This document shows positions 1-6,372 of a DNA stretch of 6,949 nt, in pieces. The stretch comes from Pseudomonadota bacterium (GTDB lineage Bacteria; Pseudomonadota; Gammaproteobacteria; Xanthomonadales; Rhodanobacteraceae). Numbering within the stretch: the stretch's first letter is position 1; every line of letters starts with the position of its first letter. The position numbers and the translations under genes are program-made. The stretch lies in contig JAJZGE010000091.1 in assembly GCA_021798675.1 (NCBI GenBank), positions 1-6,949 on the forward strand. Reading direction: 5' to 3'. The notes under the pieces were generated by a model. The model was not told where the DNA came from and did not search any database. It was given only the letters and a program-made list of their open reading frames with translations.

Positions 1-295
1 GGCCGACGCCACCATCCGCCGCACCCTCGCCATGCACGCCTGCGAACACGGCGAAGCCTTCTGCCCGCACACCGCCACCGCGATGCACCGCCTCGACGAC
101 CTGCGCGAACAGGGCGACGACCGGCCGTGGGCGGTGGTCGCCACCGCGCACCCCGCGAAGTTCGAGCAGGTCGTCGAGCCGCTGCTCGGCCGCATCCTCG
201 ACGTCCCACCGGCGTTGGCGGCCATGCTGCAGCGCTCGGCCAGCGCGGAACCGCTGGCTGCGGAAGATGAGGCATTGAAGCGCTGGCTGCGCTGA
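1..295 (+). CDS. thrC: Threonine synthase, C-terminal fragment (5' end outside window)
   Basis: Threonine synthase is a PLP enzyme that converts O-phospho-L-homoserine to L-threonine in the last step of threonine biosynthesis, in the cytosol. Only the last 97 residues are present; the frame is open from base 2 to the TGA at 293-295, so the gene enters from the left. The recognisable C-terminal signature is the TAHPAKF motif, at about residues 48-54 of the fragment, followed by VEPLLGRILDVPPALA. This matches the family's conserved end, where a HPAKF segment precedes the closing helices. The preceding GEAFCPHTATA stretch also fits the family (a 'P-H-A-A' type segment). No PLP lysine is visible because it lies upstream. 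The gene is a housekeeping neighbour, convergent with the glycosidase operon and probably unrelated to it. The family assignment is confident. Confidence 0.88.
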   Translation, partial: ADATIRRTLAMHACEHGEAFCPHTATAMHRLDDLREQGDDRPWAVVATAHPAKFEQVVEPLLGRILDVPPALAAMLQRSASAEPLAAEDEALKRWLR

Positions 296-299
296 AGCG

Positions 300-549
300 C
301 CGGGCCGGTCACACGCTCCAACCCGGCCACGTACGCTTCGTCCGGGCCGGGTTTGGCTGCGCTCGGCACGGCGACGACCATCGGCACGCCCGTGGCGACC
401 TGGCTCGCCGGCAGCTGCAGCACGCGCGCTGGCTCAGCCGGCCACACCGGCGAGTCCTGCACTGCGAGCGTGCCGTCGCAGTCGACGCGCCCGGGCACGA
501 AGCGGCGGGTCTCCGTCAGACCGCGCGCCGCCCCTGGCCAACCCGACAT
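300..549 (-). other. Unassigned coding-like stretch, possible gene remnant
   Basis: Reading the minus strand from an ATG at 549-547 leftwards gives an open frame with strong G/C preference at third codon positions and a protein-like composition (for example RFVPGRVDCDGTLAVQDSPV, then a V/A/P-rich part ending near base 300). The opposite-strand frame over the same bases is rich in Ser, Thr and Arg, as shadows usually are. Against a live gene: there is no ribosome binding site before the ATG, and the frame does not stop at 300 but runs on antisense through thrC to the window edge. I do not recognise the sequence. It may be a decayed gene that once followed the GH39 gene, or chance in GC-rich DNA. 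Confidence 0.2.
318..356. terminator. Hairpin between convergent genes, candidate terminator of thrC
   Basis: AACCCGGCC (320-328) and GGCCGGGTT (345-353) form a perfect 9-bp GC-rich stem with a 16-base loop. Allowing one bulged T extends it to CCAACCCGGCC / GGCCGGGTTTGG (318-356). It begins 22 bases after the thrC stop. Only a three-T run follows, so it is not a textbook intrinsic terminator; being nearly symmetric it could act on transcripts from either side. Seen: the inverted repeat. Inferred: the role. Confidence 0.4.
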
Positions 550-574
550 GCAGGCTGGCCAAGATAGGTTGATC

Positions 575-597
575 GAACGGCTCGACGGCTGCCGTTC
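575..597 (-). terminator. Stem-loop at the GH39 stop codon
   Basis: GAACGGC (575-581) and GCCGTTC (591-597) form a perfect 7-bp stem with a 9-base loop, overlapping the stop codon of the minus-strand GH39 gene (596-598). No T-run follows on the minus strand. It could mark the end of the operon, or just be a short chance repeat. Confidence 0.25.
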
Positions 598-2197
598 AGT
601 GCACCTCGACCACCACCAGGCCCTGCGGCGGGATGTCGAGGGTGAGCTTGCCGTCGTGCAACGCCATTGACTCGGGCGCGGCCATGCGGCCGGCTGCGCG
701 CAACTGTCGGATCTGCTCGCGCGAGGGGAAGGCCGGACGGCCCATCCTGTCGAAGGTGGCGATCACGTTGCCGTGCGTTTCGTCCAGGCGCCACACCGTC
801 GCCGCGGCATGCGCCGGCAACGACGACAGGTCGAGCTCGAAGTGCTTGATGTCGCCCTTCGGCTTGCCCACGGTATAGCTGGCGGTATCGCCCACCGGCG
901 AAGCGTAGTTCCACAAGGCCAGCACCAGGGTGCCGTCGGCGCGGCGGGTGGCAAGCGCCGAATCGGACGACACCGGCAGGCGCACGTCACCCAGCTTGTG
1001 CAGCATCGCGAACGCGTTGAAGGACGGCTTGGGGATGCGGTCCTCGGCGATCAGGCCGAAGCCACCGTAGAACGGCGAGCGCACCACGCCGCCCTCCTCG
1101 AACACGTCGGAGAACGACCAGTAGCTCATCGCGTCCACCTTGCCCGCGCAGGCGCGGATGGTGTTGGCCAGCCACGGGCCCATGTACACCGTGTCGGTGA
1201 CGTTGGGCAGGTTGGCGTAGGAGGCGTTGAACTCGCTCATGATGAAGGGCAGCTTCGGATACGGCGAAGCCAGCACTTCCTTGTGCACCTTGTCCACCGC
1301 ACGGCAGACCATGTCCTTGCGCGAGATGTTCTCGCGGGTGTGGAACACGTTGGCCGCGGTGTCGTCGCCGTAGACGTGGGTGCTGACGAAATCCACCGGC
1401 ACGTTGGCTTCGTGCACGTGCTTGAGGAAATCGGTGACCTCCGCCGCCTGCGCCGTGGCGGGGCCGCCCACGCGCAGGCGCGGGCTCACCGACTTCAGCG
1501 CGCGCGCGGTGTGGTCATAGAGCGTGTAGTAGGTGGCCATCTTCGGATGGCCGGCCCAGAAGCCGATGTTCGGCTCGTTCCACACCTCGAAGTACCACTT
1601 GGACACTTCGTCGATGCCGTAGCGCGCGATCAGGTGCTGCGCGAAGGCGCGGATCATGCCGTCCCACAGCGCGTAGTCCTTCGGCGGCGCCACGTTGGGG
1701 TGGTACCAGAAATCCTGGATCGCCTTGGGGTCCGAGGTCATGTCGTCCGGCATGAAGCCCAGCTCCACGAACGGGCGCACGCCGCGCGCCAGCAGGCCGT
1801 CGTAGATCTGGTCCACATAGGAGAAGTTGTAGACGGGCTGGGCGTCCTTGCCCGACTTGTCGGCCGCGTTGTAGAACGGCTGGCCGTTCCTGCCCAGGTG
1901 GAACAGGCCCACGTCGTCGTCGAAGATGCCGTGGAAGCGCACGTAGCCGAAGCCGGTGGCCTGCTTCACCTCGGTGAGGTCCTTGCGGTAATCGTCGCGC
2001 AACGCCAGCACCGCGCGGCCGGAGCCGAACATCTGCTCCCAGTAATGGGGGAACGGCGTACCCGGCGCCTTCGCGTCCACCGCGATCCGCACGTCGTCGC
2101 TGGCGACGGGAGCCGCATGGACGGCGCCAATGGCGCACAGGCAGGCTGCGAACAAACCCAGCACGGCACGCTGCGGCATCTTCTTCGTGTGTTTCAT
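596..2197 (-). CDS. Secreted GH39-family glycoside hydrolase (beta-xylosidase-like)
   Basis: Predicted 533-residue retaining glycosidase of clan GH-A, family 39, whose best-known members are beta-xylosidases releasing xylose from xylo-oligosaccharides. Residues 1-28 look like a Sec signal peptide: a basic start (MKHTKK), a hydrophobic core at about 11-26, and cleavage near VHA-AP. The mature enzyme would be periplasmic or secreted. The acid/base glutamate is E208 in FEVWNEPN, and the nucleophile is E322 in FIMSEFNASY. HVYG (274-277) and SYWSFSDVFEE (358-368) fit the barrel active site. A beta-rich accessory domain probably occupies about 405-533, giving the usual GH39 length near 500. An in-frame ATG 20 codons upstream is possible, but the chosen start has a strong ribosome site (GGAGGG, 7 bases away) and opens directly into the signal peptide. 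It lies 34 bases behind the GH1 gene, so they are probably co-transcribed. Substrate is inferred; arabinosidase or other GH39 activities remain possible. Confidence 0.85.
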   Translation of the reverse strand: MKHTKKMPQRAVLGLFAACLCAIGAVHAAPVASDDVRIAVDAKAPGTPFPHYWEQMFGSGRAVLALRDDYRKDLTEVKQATGFGYVRFHGIFDDDVGLFHLGRNGQPFYNAADKSGKDAQPVYNFSYVDQIYDGLLARGVRPFVELGFMPDDMTSDPKAIQDFWYHPNVAPPKDYALWDGMIRAFAQHLIARYGIDEVSKWYFEVWNEPNIGFWAGHPKMATYYTLYDHTARALKSVSPRLRVGGPATAQAAEVTDFLKHVHEANVPVDFVSTHVYGDDTAANVFHTRENISRKDMVCRAVDKVHKEVLASPYPKLPFIMSEFNASYANLPNVTDTVYMGPWLANTIRACAGKVDAMSYWSFSDVFEEGGVVRSPFYGGFGLIAEDRIPKPSFNAFAMLHKLGDVRLPVSSDSALATRRADGTLVLALWNYASPVGDTASYTVGKPKGDIKHFELDLSSLPAHAAATVWRLDETHGNVIATFDRMGRPAFPSREQIRQLRAAGRMAAPESMALHDGKLTLDIPPQGLVVVEVH

Positions 2198-2203
2198 TTC
2201 GTT

Positions 2204-2209
2204 CCCTCC
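2204..2209 (-). promoter_or_regulatory. Ribosome binding site fixing the GH39 start
   Basis: On the minus strand GGAGGG stands 6-7 bases before ATG 2197-2195. It decides for the 533-residue product beginning MKHTKK over the longer frame that would start inside the end of the GH1 gene and place a hydrophilic tail before the signal peptide. Confidence 0.75.
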
Positions 2210-2221
2210 GCGCCGCGGCGC
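2210..2221. repeat. Perfect 12-base palindrome between the GH1 and GH39 genes
   Basis: GCGCCGCGGCGC is exactly self-complementary and sits in the 34-base gap of the operon, touching the GH39 ribosome site. In GC-rich DNA this may be chance. It has no loop of its own, so it is not an obvious hairpin. Confidence 0.3.
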
Positions 2222-2231
2222 ATCTTCGTTT

Positions 2232-3587
2232 TCAGGATTCGTCCAGTACGCCGCCATGGCTCTCGATCACCCGGGCGTAGTACTTCGCACTGGCCTTCGG
2301 CGTGCGCTTCTGCGTGGCGAAATCGACGTGGTACAGGCCGAAGCGCTTGGCGTAGCCCAGCGACCATTCCAGGTTGTCCATCAGCGACCATGCGTAATAG
2401 CCGCGGAGATTCACGCCGGCCTCGATGGCGCGGTGCGCGGCCTTGAGGTGCTTGCGCAGGTAATCGACGCGCAGCGGGTCCTCCAGCACCTCGCCCTCCA
2501 CCGTCGGCGGGTCGTAGAACGCGGAACCGTTCTCGGTGATGTAGAGCGGGATGTCGCCGTAGCGCTGGCGGAAACCGGTGAGCATGTCGACCAGGCCCTG
2601 CTCGTACACCTCCCAGCCCGTTTCCGTGCGCGTGTGCTGCGGCTGCGGCACCGGGGTGGCGCGCAGCGGGAACGCACCGGCATCGTGCCGGACCACGGCG
2701 CGGGTGTAGTAGTTGAGCCCGACGAAATCGACCGGCTGCCTGGTCAGCCGGAAGTCGTCCGCCGGGAAATCCGGCCACGCCTTGCCGTACACCTCCGCCA
2801 ACTCGGGCGGATAGCTGCCCAGCAGCGCCGGATCGGCGAACTGCAGGTTCATGTAGGCGTCGGCGCGGCGCGTGGCGGCGAGGTCTTCCGCGCTGCCGGA
2901 ATGCGGATACTTGGGCTCGATATTGAACACCACGCCGATCGCGTGCCGGCCATGCGCGCGGTAGGCCTGGATGCCCGCCCCGCTGGCCCGCATCAGGTTG
3001 TGCGTGACGAGCGCCGCCTCGAACGGGCTGCGGTGACCGGGCGCGAGCGTGCCGTTCAGATAGCCGCCGTCCACCACCACCCACGGTTCGTTGAGCGTGC
3101 TCCAGTACGGCACGCGGTCGTCCAGCGCCCTGAACATCGTCGCGGCGTACTCGGCGAACCAGTGCGCGATGTCGCGGTTGAGCCAGCCGCCGCGGTCGTC
3201 CAGCGCCGCCGGCAGGTCCCAGTGGAACAGCGTGACGTTCGGCGCGATGCCGTTTTCCAGCAGCTCGTCCACCAGCCGCGAATAGAAGTCCAGCCCTTTC
3301 GCGTTGACGCGGCCGGTGCCCTCGGGCAACACGCGCGCCCAGTTCACGCTGAAGCGGTAGCTGGCGAGGCCCAGCGCGCGCATCAGCTGCACGTCCTGCC
3401 TGTAGCGCCGGTAGTGGTCGCAGGCGATGTCGCCGTGGTCGCCGTTCGCCATCATCCCCGGCGTGTGCGCATAGCGCTGCCAGATGCTGGGACCGGCGCC
3501 GTCCGCCAACGGCGAACCCTCGACCTGGTAGGCGGAAGTGGCCGCGCCCCAGAGGAAGCCGTCCGGAAAGCGGTAGCGTCGCGTCAT
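2232..3587 (-). CDS. GH1 beta-glucosidase-like enzyme, cytosolic
   Basis: A 451-residue family 1 glycoside hydrolase, a retaining (beta/alpha)8 barrel hydrolysing beta-glucosides and related disaccharides. It carries the N-terminal GH1 signature FLWGAATSAYQVEG (11-24) and FHWDLP (121-126). The acid/base is E167 in TLNEPW; the nucleophile is E352 in YITENG. The glycone-binding region YYAWSLMDNLEW (397-408) includes W400 and E407. The length is typical for the family and all key residues are present. No signal peptide is seen, so it should act in the cytosol on sugar brought in by the neighbouring ABC importer. The start MTRRYRFPDGFLWG gives the normal family N-terminus; an in-frame ATG 41 codons upstream would add an Arg/Cys-rich tail, run through the operator region and is rejected. 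A weak GGA lies about 5 bases upstream of the start. First gene of the operon with the GH39 gene, divergent from the ATPase, and preceded by a LacI-type operator. Exact substrate (cellobiose, beta-xyloside, other) is not determined. Confidence 0.93.
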   Translation of the reverse strand: MTRRYRFPDGFLWGAATSAYQVEGSPLADGAGPSIWQRYAHTPGMMANGDHGDIACDHYRRYRQDVQLMRALGLASYRFSVNWARVLPEGTGRVNAKGLDFYSRLVDELLENGIAPNVTLFHWDLPAALDDRGGWLNRDIAHWFAEYAATMFRALDDRVPYWSTLNEPWVVVDGGYLNGTLAPGHRSPFEAALVTHNLMRASGAGIQAYRAHGRHAIGVVFNIEPKYPHSGSAEDLAATRRADAYMNLQFADPALLGSYPPELAEVYGKAWPDFPADDFRLTRQPVDFVGLNYYTRAVVRHDAGAFPLRATPVPQPQHTRTETGWEVYEQGLVDMLTGFRQRYGDIPLYITENGSAFYDPPTVEGEVLEDPLRVDYLRKHLKAAHRAIEAGVNLRGYYAWSLMDNLEWSLGYAKRFGLYHVDFATQKRTPKASAKYYARVIESHGGVLDES

Positions 3588-3620
3588 GGATTCCAAAACT
3601 CTCGAATGCCGCACTGCGGC

Positions 3621-3648
3621 TTGATGTAACCGTTTACATGCCGAGAAT
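3621..3648 (+). promoter_or_regulatory. Candidate sigma-70 promoter of the ABC ATPase gene
   Basis: TTGATG (3621-3626) and GAGAAT (3643-3648) each match the sigma-70 -35 and -10 consensus at four of six positions and are 16 bases apart. The operator fills the spacer. This is plausible placement but individually weak hexamers. Confidence 0.35.
3624..3639. promoter_or_regulatory. LacI/GalR-family operator
   Basis: ATGTAACCGTTTACAT is a 16-base palindrome with 14 of 16 positions symmetric (only positions 7 and 10 break it) and a central CG. This is the hallmark of sites bound by LacI/GalR-family dimers. It lies 36 bases upstream of the GH1 start and between the proposed -35 and -10 of the ATPase promoter, where a bound repressor would block both directions. 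No LacI-family gene is in the window, so the regulator must be elsewhere. The symmetry is seen; the regulator class is inferred from the motif type. Confidence 0.7.
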
Positions 3649-3649
3649 A
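3644..3649 (-). promoter_or_regulatory. Candidate -10 element for the GH1 operon
   Basis: On the minus strand TATTCT (four of six to TATAAT) lies just upstream of the operator, which would put the transcription start inside the operator. I see no good -35 at the right distance, so this is tentative. Confidence 0.25.
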
Positions 3650-3733
3650 GCCGAACGCCGTCCCGGGATGCACGCCTTTGCCCATGACAGCGCTCACCGT
3701 ATCGCGACAATCCTCACGGAGCGCACAACGCCG

Positions 3734-4828
<1,095 letters not shown>

Positions 4829-4927
4829 GGCGCGCCTGTCTACTGTCGCGTGCCCGCATTGAACGTTTTTTGTTTTGCAATACCGCAAAGGACAAAGCGG
4901 TTTCGAGCGCCTGCCGGCACCCGAGTC

Positions 4928-4957
4928 ACTCTCTCTTTGCGTGGCCAAAGAGAAAGT
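4928..4957. repeat. Pyrimidine/purine stem-loop, left copy
   Basis: ACTCTCTCTTTG (4928-4939) pairs with CAAAGAGAAAGT (4946-4957) across the six-base loop CGTGGC, with one mismatch (4931/4954). It corresponds in position to 5450-5485 of the right copy. Confidence 0.7.
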
Positions 4958-5033
4958 AACCCAAGAGAAAGGCCACCCCGATGGCGCGCCCTCCGGGCCT
5001 CCTGCCCTGCGGGTGCGCGGGCGGGCGGCGGGG

Positions 5034-5065
5034 CTTTTCGACGGCACCTCCTGTGCCGGCGAAAA
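5034..5065. repeat. CTTTTCG stem-loop, left copy
   Basis: TTTTCG (5035-5040) pairs with CGAAAA (5060-5065). After an A/G mismatch, CGGCAC (5042-5047) pairs with GTGCCG (5053-5058) around the loop CTCCT. The right copy keeps the lower stem, the position of the internal non-Watson-Crick pair and the TCCT loop, but has a different, still paired, upper stem. Confidence 0.75.
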
Positions 5066-5071
5066 ACTGGC

Positions 5072-5085
5072 TCGCATCCCTGCGA
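5072..5085. repeat. TCCC-loop hairpin, left copy
   Basis: TCGCA and TGCGA enclose TCCC. The counterpart in the right copy (5324-5347) has a longer, different stem but the same TCCC in the loop when read in the element's sense. Confidence 0.55.
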
Positions 5086-5160
5086 TCCATCCCGCGGACT
5101 TTCCGCCACCCGTCCGCCGCGCCATAGGGACCCCGGGTAGAGCAGCGCGCTCCCGGCGCG

Positions 5161-5249
5161 CAGAAGCAAAAGCACCCCACCCCAGCCTTTCTCCGCACGC
5201 AGGGGGGAGAGATGACCTGCAAGCTTGCGATGCGCTGCTGTTGCTTCTG
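5161..5249. repeat. Inner inverted repeat joining the two element copies
   Basis: CAGAAGCAAAAGCA (5161-5174) and TGCTGTTGCTTCTG (5236-5249) are inverted with one mismatch in 14. They bound a 61-base centre holding a run of C-rich sequence, AGGGGGGAGAG, and the 10-base palindrome GCAAGCTTGC (5219-5228). The centre shows no gene. Confidence 0.7.
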
Positions 5250-5323
5250 GCACGCACGATGCGCGCCTGCTCTTGTGGGGCCCCTGGGCGGCGGTGAGGC
5301 GGGGACGACAAGGCCGCGTAGCG

Positions 5324-5347
5324 GGCGAGGCCAGGGAGGGCCTCGCC
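5324..5347. repeat. TCCC-loop hairpin, right copy
   Basis: GGCGAGGCC (5324-5332) pairs perfectly with GGCCTCGCC (5339-5347) over a six-base loop, which on the minus strand reads CTCCCT. Confidence 0.65.
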
Positions 5348-5378
5348 TTTTCGACCGGGCAGGAGCCCGGCCGAAAAG
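5347..5378. repeat. CTTTTCG stem-loop, right copy
   Basis: CTTTTCG (5347-5353) pairs with CGAAAAG (5372-5378). After one A/C mismatch (a G/T on the other strand) CCGGGC (5355-5360) pairs with GCCCGG (5365-5370) over a four-base loop that reads TCCT on the minus strand. Confidence 0.75.
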
Positions 5379-5397
5379 CCCGGCACCGCCTCACGGA

Positions 5398-5422
5398 CTT
5401 GCCGGGCACGATGCCCGGCAAG
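5398..5422. repeat. 11-bp GC-rich hairpin, right copy
   Basis: CTTGCCGGGCA (5398-5408) and TGCCCGGCAAG (5412-5422) are perfectly complementary with a three-base loop. The equivalent place in the left copy (4985-5017) holds a bulged stem: CGCGCCC/GGGTGCG enclosing GGGC/GCCC. Confidence 0.7.
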
Positions 5423-5449
5423 CGCCAACCGGGGTGTCGTTTTCTCTTG

Positions 5450-5485
5450 GCTACTTCTCTTTTGGACAAGCAAAAGAGAAGTAGC
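5450..5485. repeat. Perfect 15-bp stem-loop, right copy
   Basis: GCTACTTCTCTTTTG (5450-5464) pairs without mismatch to CAAAAGAGAAGTAGC (5471-5485) across GACAAG. It is the longest perfect stem in the window. It lies 66 bases beyond the permease stop and could help stop or protect that transcript, though no T-run follows. Confidence 0.8.
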
Positions 5486-5550
5486 TCGGCCGCCGGCAGG
5501 CGGACGAAACCTCTCTGTCGCTGGCGACAAGACAAAGGGCAAATACGCCC

Positions 5551-6372
5551 TCATCCCTTCACGCTCCCCATCAGCAACCCATCCAGGTAATGCCGCTGCA
5601 TGGAAAGGAACAGCACCAGCACCGGCAGCACGGTGAGCACCGAGCCGGCCATCATCTGCTCGGTGCCCTCGGTGTGCTCGCGCGCTAGCGAGGCCAGCCC
5701 CAGCGGCAGCGTGTAGTGGCCCTGCCCGGTCAGCTCGATCAGCGGCCACATGAAGTCGTTCCATGCGGTGAGGAAGGTGAGGATCGCCAGCGTCGCCACC
5801 ACCGGCCGCAGCAGCGGCAATACGATGCGTACGAAGATGTGCAGCTCACCGGCGCCGTCGATGCGCGCCGCCTCCAGCAACTCATCGGGCAGGCCGCGCG
5901 CATACTGGCGCACCAGGAAGATGCCCAGCACTGACGCCATGCCCGGCAGCATCACGCCCACATAGGTGTCCACCAGGCCGGCGTACTTGAACATCAGGAA
6001 CAGCGGCAGCATCGCCACCTGCGCCGGCACCACCAGCAGGCCGAGCAGCGCGCGGAACAGCCGTTCGCGCCCGGCGAAGCGGAGCTTGGCGAAGGCATAG
6101 CCCGCCATCAGGTTGAACATCAACGACACCAGCGCGATGCCAGCGGAGATCAGCAGGCTGTTTAGCAGGTAGCGCGCCATGCCCGCCTGTTCGAACAGCT
6201 GCCGGTAATTGCCCAGCACCGGATGCGCCGGCCACAACGGCGGCGGCAACGCGTTGGACGTGCCTGGCGGCATGAACGACACCGCGAGCATCCACAGCAA
6301 CGGGAACAGCGCCACCGCGGCGGCGCCCAGCAGCAGGCCGTTGATCAGCGCCTTCGCCAGCCGCGGGTTCAT
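5551..6372 (-). CDS. Sugar ABC importer permease, MalG/AraQ-like
   Basis: A 273-residue inner-membrane subunit of a CUT1 carbohydrate importer, forming the translocation channel with the MalF-like partner. The first membrane segment is at about 11-32 (GLLLGAAAVALFPLLWMLAV). Further hydrophobic segments lie near 69-94, 107-128, 135-155, 190-212 and 242-258, giving the usual six. The cytoplasmic EAA loop that docks the ATPase is clear: ELLEAARIDGAG, with E167, A168, A169 and G173, followed by IVLP (183-186). The length is standard. The start has AGGAG (6380-6384) 7 bases upstream. Its ATG overlaps the stop of the upstream permease in an ATGA arrangement, so the two are probably translationally coupled. 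The gene points at the ATPase gene, with only the inverted hairpin element between. Substrate cannot be read from the permease. Confidence 0.93.
   Translation of the reverse strand: MNPRLAKALINGLLLGAAAVALFPLLWMLAVSFMPPGTSNALPPPLWPAHPVLGNYRQLFEQAGMARYLLNSLLISAGIALVSLMFNLMAGYAFAKLRFAGRERLFRALLGLLVVPAQVAMLPLFLMFKYAGLVDTYVGVMLPGMASVLGIFLVRQYARGLPDELLEAARIDGAGELHIFVRIVLPLLRPVVATLAILTFLTAWNDFMWPLIELTGQGHYTLPLGLASLAREHTEGTEQMMAGSVLTVLPVLVLFLSMQRHYLDGLLMGSVKG

Larger units (their letters stand above)
3588..3733. promoter_or_regulatory. Divergent promoter region for the GH1 operon and the ABC ATPase
   Basis: The 146 bases between the two divergent start codons contain the operator palindrome, candidate promoter hexamers on both strands, and a GGAG (3718-3721) 12 bases before the ATPase ATG. 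This is the only substantial promoter-bearing gap of the left half of the cluster, so both arms are probably controlled here. Confidence 0.7.
4869..5175 (+). repeat. Left copy of a ~300-base multi-hairpin element
   Basis: This stretch begins 40 bases after the ATPase stop and matches, in inverted orientation, 5235-5536. Shared landmarks in order are TTTGTTTTG at the outer edge, a small hairpin (4874-4889), GGTTTCG then CGCCTGCCGGC, the pyrimidine/purine hairpin (4928-4957), CCAAGAGAAA, CACCCCG, a GC hairpin (4985-5017), the CTTTTCG hairpin (5034-5065), a TCGCA/TGCGA hairpin (5072-5085), AGAGCAG, and CAGAAGCAAAAGCA at the inner edge. No credible gene lies in it; open frames exist on both strands, as expected from its composition. 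It resembles, from memory, intergenic repeats common in Xanthomonadales; a search would be needed to name it. Confidence 0.75.
5235..5536 (-). repeat. Right copy of the ~300-base multi-hairpin element, inverted
   Basis: Read on the minus strand from 5536 to 5235, this follows the left copy module by module. The outer edge is TTTGTCTTG; then come a TGTCG/CGACA hairpin (5516-5529), GGTTTCGTCCGCCTGCCGGC, the 15-bp hairpin (5450-5485), CCAAGAGAAA, ACACCCCGG, an 11-bp GC hairpin (5398-5422), the CTTTTCG hairpin (5347-5378), the TCCC-loop hairpin (5324-5347), AGAGCAG and CAGAAGCAACAGCA. Its outer edge is 14 bases past the permease stop. Its stems are longer and cleaner than those of the left copy, suggesting it is the better-preserved or younger copy. 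Confidence 0.75.

Noticed and set aside
773..2446. 557-codon plus-strand open frame opposite the GH39 gene
   Set aside because: Rich in His, Arg and Val with no recognisable domain; exactly antisense to a gene with intact catalytic motifs. A GC-rich shadow.
2130..3629. 499-codon plus-strand open frame opposite the GH1 gene
   Set aside because: Same shadow character, opposite a complete GH1 enzyme.
4829..4876. Classic intrinsic terminator after the ATPase
   Set aside because: There is a T-run (4866-4871, then TTTT at 4873-4876) but no convincing stem directly before it; AGGCGCGCCT (4828-4837) is a palindrome without a loop and is about 30 bases away.
4869..5536. Insertion sequence or MITE
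   Set aside because: The inverted layout resembles one, but there is no transposase and I see no target-site duplication flanking 4869 and 5536; the similarity extends through whole arms with ordered hairpins rather than short terminal repeats.
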